NCBI GenBank assembly: GCA_949286815.1
Contig: CASEEB010000200.1
Span: 1-9,086, forward strand
Direction: 5' to 3'
Length of the DNA: 9,086 nt
DNA from: an uncultured Eubacteriales bacterium
GTDB lineage: Bacteria; Bacillota; Clostridia; Oscillospirales; CAG-272
Numbering within the stretch: the first letter of the stretch is position 1; each line of letters starts with the position of its first letter. Of the stretch, positions 6,575 through 9,086 are shown in pieces. A program made the translations under genes and the position numbers. The notes below the pieces were generated by a model. That model was given only the letters and a program-made list of their open reading frames with translations. It did no database searches and had not been told where the DNA came from.

Positions 6575-6640
6575 ATACCTAAACATTGACAATTTAATTG
6601 ACATAGAAACGGAATTAATATCTGATTTTTTACTTTTAAC

Positions 6641-6669
6641 TTTACAAATCTTACAAAATGGGGTATAAT
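6641..6669 (+). promoter_or_regulatory. Sigma-A promoter for the sugar kinase
   Basis: TTTACA (6641-6646), 17-nt spacer, TATAAT (6664-6669). Transcription would start near 6675, about 150 nt before the kinase start. The leader contains a perfect 7-bp stem TATCCGC (6693-6699)/GCGGATA (6714-6720). Two TTGACA boxes further upstream (6586 and 6598) lack a correctly spaced -10. Confidence 0.7.
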
Positions 6670-6737
6670 ATTACAAAAAGAACTTTCTTTTCTATCCGCC
6701 CGGACGGCTCTGTGCGGATATGTTTGTATACCGGTTG

Positions 6738-6749
6738 CAAAACGCTTTG
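6738..6749. promoter_or_regulatory. Candidate LacI-family operator ahead of the kinase
   Basis: CAAAACGCTTTG fits the CAAAnCGnTTTG pattern, the CG-centred palindrome favoured by LacI-family sugar repressors and CcpA-like proteins. It lies about 70 nt downstream of the -10, so it would act as a roadblock. The outer bases do not match the full cre consensus, and no LacI-family gene is in the window. Confidence 0.3.
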
Positions 6750-6823
6750 TGGATGAGCCTGCTTAGGCGGCAGTCTGACAGGTGGATTTCACGATTCAGC
6801 AAACGAAAGGAGGAATTCCCGAT

Positions 6824-7708
6824 ATGTGTCAAAGGAAAAAAATTTTATCTATAGGGGAAATAATCTGGGACATATACCCGACCGAGCAGTGCATTGGCGG
6901 CGCTCCTCTCAATTTTGCCGCGCACTGCGCCGCCTGCGGCTGTGAGGCTTGGTTGCTGTCGGCGGTGGGCAACGATTTGCTTGGCGCGTCTGCTATTGAG
7001 CAGGCGCGCGGGTTCGGCGTGAAAACCGATCTGATTCAAACGGTTTCCGATAAGCAGACCGGACAATGCTTGGTATCGCTGGACGTAAATCGGGTGCCTT
7101 CATACAATATTCTGCCCGACGCAGCCTGCGATAACATCTCTCTGCGTGAGAGTGACCTCTCCCGTATTCAGTCAGAACATATGGATGTGCTGTACTTCGG
7201 GACCCTGATTCAGCGCAGTCCGAAATCCCGCTCGGCAATCAACACGGTGTTGGAAAGATGCAGCTTTCCGGAGGTATTCTGCGACCTTAACCTGAGAGCC
7301 GGATGCTATGGAAATGATTCGGTTTTACTTTGCCTGCAAAACGCCACAATACTCAAAATCAGCGATGAGGACGAGAGATTGCTGCGGGAATTTGAGCTTT
7401 ACTCTTGTACTTCTGAGGAACCGCAGACTATTGTCTGTGCAATCGCCCGTCGTTTTGGCAATCTTAACATCATTCTGCTGACCCGAGGGAGCAAAGGGTC
7501 TTATGTTTACGACTGCAGGACGCAGGAGAGTGTATTTCAGCACATTATTCCCGTTCCGGTGGTTTCCACCGTCGGCGCCGGAGACAGCTTTGCGGCGGCA
7601 TGGCTGTCAGCCTATCTCAACCGTGACCCGCTTGCATTGTGTATGAAAAAAGCGGCGGAGCGAAGCGCTTTTGTAGTGTCCAGAAAAGAAGCGGTGCCGG
7701 AAAAATAA
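6824..7708 (+). CDS. PfkB-family carbohydrate kinase, fructokinase-like
   Basis: 294 aa, the usual length for the family. It transfers phosphate from ATP to a sugar hydroxyl in the cytosol; similarity to fructokinases is strongest at the N-terminus. Motifs: GEIIWDIYP (11-19); the di-Gly substrate/lid motif GGAPLNFAAH (25-34); FCDLNLRAG (152-160); and the ATP/catalytic signature STVGAGDSFAAA (248-259) with catalytic Asp254. Ser248 replaces the more usual Asp, which the family pattern tolerates. Start: ATG 6824 follows AAAGGAGG (6806-6813) by 10 nt; the upstream GTG at 6782 lies before the ribosome site and is rejected. The gene is GC-rich (39 of 60 at 6901-6960), unlike its neighbours, and has ten cysteines. 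It has its own promoter and a possible LacI-type operator. The C-terminus (SAFVVSRKEAVPEK) looks complete. The exact sugar is not provable. Confidence 0.9.
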   Translation: MCQRKKILSIGEIIWDIYPTEQCIGGAPLNFAAHCAACGCEAWLLSAVGNDLLGASAIEQARGFGVKTDLIQTVSDKQTGQCLVSLDVNRVPSYNILPDAACDNISLRESDLSRIQSEHMDVLYFGTLIQRSPKSRSAINTVLERCSFPEVFCDLNLRAGCYGNDSVLLCLQNATILKISDEDERLLREFELYSCTSEEPQTIVCAIARRFGNLNIILLTRGSKGSYVYDCRTQESVFQHIIPVPVVSTVGAGDSFAAAWLSAYLNRDPLALCMKKAAERSAFVVSRKEAVPEK

Positions 7709-7717
7709 CCGCTTCTT
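7686..7717 (+). repeat. Perfect 10-bp hairpin across the kinase stop codon
   Basis: AAGAAGCGGT (7686-7695) pairs exactly with ACCGCTTCTT (7708-7717) around a 12-nt loop containing the TAA. No T-run follows, so it is not a standard terminator. It could protect the mRNA end or weaken read-through into the HINT fragment. Confidence 0.5.
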
Positions 7718-7936
7718 CGGCAGCCGGAAGTTGCGGTTGTGACATCGCCGAAAGAAGTGGCGCAAACATTTGTCAGAGAGGCAGACAGGTTTGTACATAT
7801 CAAAGTGAATGGCGAAGAAATTATTACGACGCCGACACATCCGTTCCGGGTAACGAAAAAGGGGTGGATAGGTGTGATACAGCTACGAGCCGAAGACAGA
7901 TTGCAGCTTCTCAACGGCATTAATTTAAAATGTTAA
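7709..7936 (+). pseudogene. HINT (pretoxin-HINT) domain fragment A of a polymorphic toxin
   Basis: HINT domains are intein-like autoproteolytic modules that release the C-terminal toxin from large secreted polymorphic toxins (PT-HINT, hedgehog/intein fold). The frame reads VAQTFVREADRFVHIKVNGE, then EIITTPTHPFRV with the block-B TxxH motif, then KKGWIGVIQLRAEDRLQLLNG, matching the middle of such a domain. The N-terminal block with the catalytic Cys is absent, and so are the final block and any toxin domain. After LLNG the frame ends INLKC-TAA, 16 nt before the next gene. The frame is the same as the kinase's and starts right after its TAA. A GTG at 7739 with GGAAG 8 nt upstream could give a 65-residue peptide, but a remnant is far likelier. 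It is 89/112 identical (7757-7868) to the copy at 8890-9001. Confidence 0.75.
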
Positions 7937-7952
7937 ATGAGGTGAGGTAATT

Positions 7953-8324
7953 ATGAATTTTATAAAATGTGAAATATCGGAAATAGATTCGGAGCAAGAG
8001 GTATATATACAAATAAATATAGGTAAATCCGATATCAATAAATTATTAATATTGCTATTAAAATTATCATTCCGTAAACAAAAACAGGTAATTTTATTTT
8101 ATGAACTAAATAACACAAGTGCAATAATAAAATATAATAATTGTTATAGTATAACTTTGAAAAATAAATATAAAGAACATAAATTATCCGAAGAACAACT
8201 AAATTTGTTATATTCCTTTTTATTGGATAATACAGAAGATTATGCAGAATATAATCACATAGATATTGAGATATTTGATGAGGGGAAAATATATAATTAT
8301 ACTATTTCAGTTATTAGCAAATAA
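7953..8324 (+). CDS. Small AT-rich orphan protein, immunity-like by context
   Basis: 123 aa, acidic, rich in Ile, Asn and Tyr, with no signal peptide or membrane segment, so probably cytosolic. The sequence alternates short beta strands (EVYIQINIG, SAIIKYNNCYSITL, HIDIEIFDEGKIYNYTISVI) with two helices (around DINKLLILLLKLSFRKQ and SEEQLNLLYSFLL), a small alpha/beta fold. No family is recognised. The start is well supported: GAGGTGAGG (7939-7947) lies 5-8 nt before ATG 7953. The HINT fragment A stop is 16 nt upstream, the spacing expected between a toxin and its cognate immunity gene. Base composition is extreme (10 G/C of 60 at 8041-8100) against the GC-rich kinase, which argues for horizontal origin. 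The immunity role is inferred from position only. Confidence 0.7.
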   Translation: MNFIKCEISEIDSEQEVYIQINIGKSDINKLLILLLKLSFRKQKQVILFYELNNTSAIIKYNNCYSITLKNKYKEHKLSEEQLNLLYSFLLDNTEDYAEYNHIDIEIFDEGKIYNYTISVISK

Positions 8325-8403
8325 TTGTAAACAAGATCTTAATGAATACGCCAAATGACACTTGATTTGTAAAGAGTCGATTTGATGTATGAAAGGAACA
8401 GAT

Positions 8404-8880
8404 ATGAATGAATGTAGGATTTCAAAATATAACGATAAATTTCGTATCAATGGGATATATACAAAAGATGAATGGACGGGTATAGATGATATTGGGAAAA
8501 AATATGACAATATTATTTTTACATATGATGAATATCATAAAGTAGAGTCTTCTTATTTAAATGTTATAAAAAATGTATTTAATACTGTAGAAGCAAAATA
8601 TCTTCAGATACAAGGATTAGAAGATTATAAACACGTATGCAAATATATTGATAAACAAATTGTAGAATTGAATGATATAATAAATATTTCTCAGGACTGC
8701 TTAAGAGAAAAATACTGGTGTAGATTGGAATCGGATAAAATGTTTATTCATTTTGGATATGATTTTTACCTATATATTGGTAGCGATTTAACGTATAATA
8801 AAATGAAAAAAATTGTTTTTGATCAAGGTCTATATATAGAAAAAAGAAAATCGCCTTATAAAGTTAATGAAAATTTTTAA
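8404..8880 (+). CDS. AT-rich orphan protein of a Firmicutes immunity-like family
   Basis: 158 aa from ATG 8404, chosen because AAAGGA (8392-8397) sits 6 nt upstream; ATG 8389 would add five residues but place the ribosome site inside the gene. Cytosolic, no signal or membrane segment. Notable pieces: ECRISKYNDKFRINGIYTKD, then EWTGIDDIGKKYD, a long central helix (EYHKVESSYLNVIKNVFNTV), CLREKYWCRLES and FIHFGYDFYLYIGSD. From memory this pattern matches small proteins common in Clostridia and Bacilli and often found near polymorphic toxins; I cannot name the Pfam entry or verify it here. It follows the 123-aa gene by 79 bp on the same strand with no clear promoter, so the two may be co-transcribed. 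HINT fragment B begins 9 bp after its stop. Confidence 0.75.
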   Translation: MNECRISKYNDKFRINGIYTKDEWTGIDDIGKKYDNIIFTYDEYHKVESSYLNVIKNVFNTVEAKYLQIQGLEDYKHVCKYIDKQIVELNDIINISQDCLREKYWCRLESDKMFIHFGYDFYLYIGSDLTYNKMKKIVFDQGLYIEKRKSPYKVNENF

Positions 8881-8889
8881 ATTTGCTAA

Positions 8890-9086
8890 GTGGTACAGAC
8901 ATTTGTCCGAGAGACAAGCGAGCTTATGCACTTCAAAGTAAATGGCGAGGAAATTATCACAACGCCGACACATCCGTTCTAGGTACCGCAAAAGGGTTGG
9001 ACTACAGCTACTGAATGGCGAGTATGTCATCGTTGAGCAGGTACAGCATGAAATCCTTCAAGCTCCTGTAACTGTATACATTTTTG
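8890..9086 (+). pseudogene. HINT domain fragment B, broken, runs off the window
   Basis: The frame from 8890 reads VVQTFVRETSELMHFKVNGE, then EIITTPTHPF, and stops at TAG (8980-8982), where the homologous position normally holds an aromatic residue. After KGWTT about 32 nt are missing relative to fragment A, shifting the frame. From 9008 frame +2 continues with LLNGEYVIVEQVQHEI and a final hydrophobic strand typical of the end of a HINT domain. It thus carries the last block that fragment A lacks, but has two disabling lesions. The N-terminal Cys block is absent here too, and an in-frame TAA (8887-8889) immediately precedes it. A toxin domain might follow beyond base 9086. Confidence 0.75.

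Noticed and set aside
6586..6603. Two TTGACA boxes upstream of the kinase
   Set aside because: Neither has a -10 at 16-18 nt; the TTTACA/TATAAT pair at 6641-6669 is correctly spaced instead.
7639..7923. 94-codon + strand frame overlapping the kinase end and HINT fragment A
   Set aside because: It is in a different frame from both, and the recognised kinase and HINT motifs lie in the other frame, so it is a shadow.
8830..9030. Minus-strand frame across the end of the 158-aa gene and HINT fragment B
   Set aside because: Antisense shadow; the recognisable HINT motif is on the + strand.
7709..9086. CRISPR array or insertion sequence as an explanation of the repeated segments
   Set aside because: The two copies are ~1 kb apart, code for a protein domain, and have no short regular repeat-spacer pattern, transposase or terminal inverted repeats.

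Overview
The window looks like chromosomal DNA from a low-to-mid GC Firmicute, most likely an anaerobic gut Clostridia (Oscillospiraceae/Ruminococcaceae-like). The grounds are the Firmicutes-type short glucose-6-phosphate isomerase, a PBP5-type carboxypeptidase, an Lrp/AsnC plus aminotransferase pair, consensus sigma-A promoters (TTGAxA-N17-TAtAAT, two of them with an extended -10), strong AGGAGG ribosome binding sites and intrinsic terminators. No species can be named from this. All supported genes lie on the + strand.

Layout. Positions 1-1092: 3' part of a D-Ala-D-Ala carboxypeptidase, closed by a terminator at 1177-1222. Positions 1288-2958: a strong promoter, a leader of about 300 nt that can fold into several hairpins, and pgi. 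Positions 3030-3569: an extended -10 promoter and a small P-loop protein of unknown role, followed by a run of hairpins ending in a strong terminator (3701-3737). Positions 3824-5598: a perfect-consensus promoter and a two-gene operon, an Lrp/AsnC regulator overlapping a class I/II aminotransferase by 7 bp. These regions are ordinary core-genome DNA.

From about 5600 on, the window becomes accessory in character. There is a short possible gene remnant, an AT-rich membrane-anchored protein of unknown function (5800-6456), a terminator inside a larger inverted repeat, and a GC-rich PfkB/fructokinase-like sugar kinase (6824-7708) with its own promoter and a possible LacI-type operator. Directly after the kinase stop lies a fragment of a HINT (pretoxin-HINT) domain. 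It is followed by two very AT-rich small genes (123 and 158 aa), then a second, broken HINT fragment that runs off the end.

The part most worth attention is 7709-9086. Two diverged HINT fragments (89 of 112 aligned bases identical by hand count) bracket two orphan small genes. This is what a decaying polymorphic-toxin locus would leave: toxin-delivery domains broken, immunity-type genes kept. Calling the two small genes immunity genes is an inference from this layout and is not shown by any catalytic motif.
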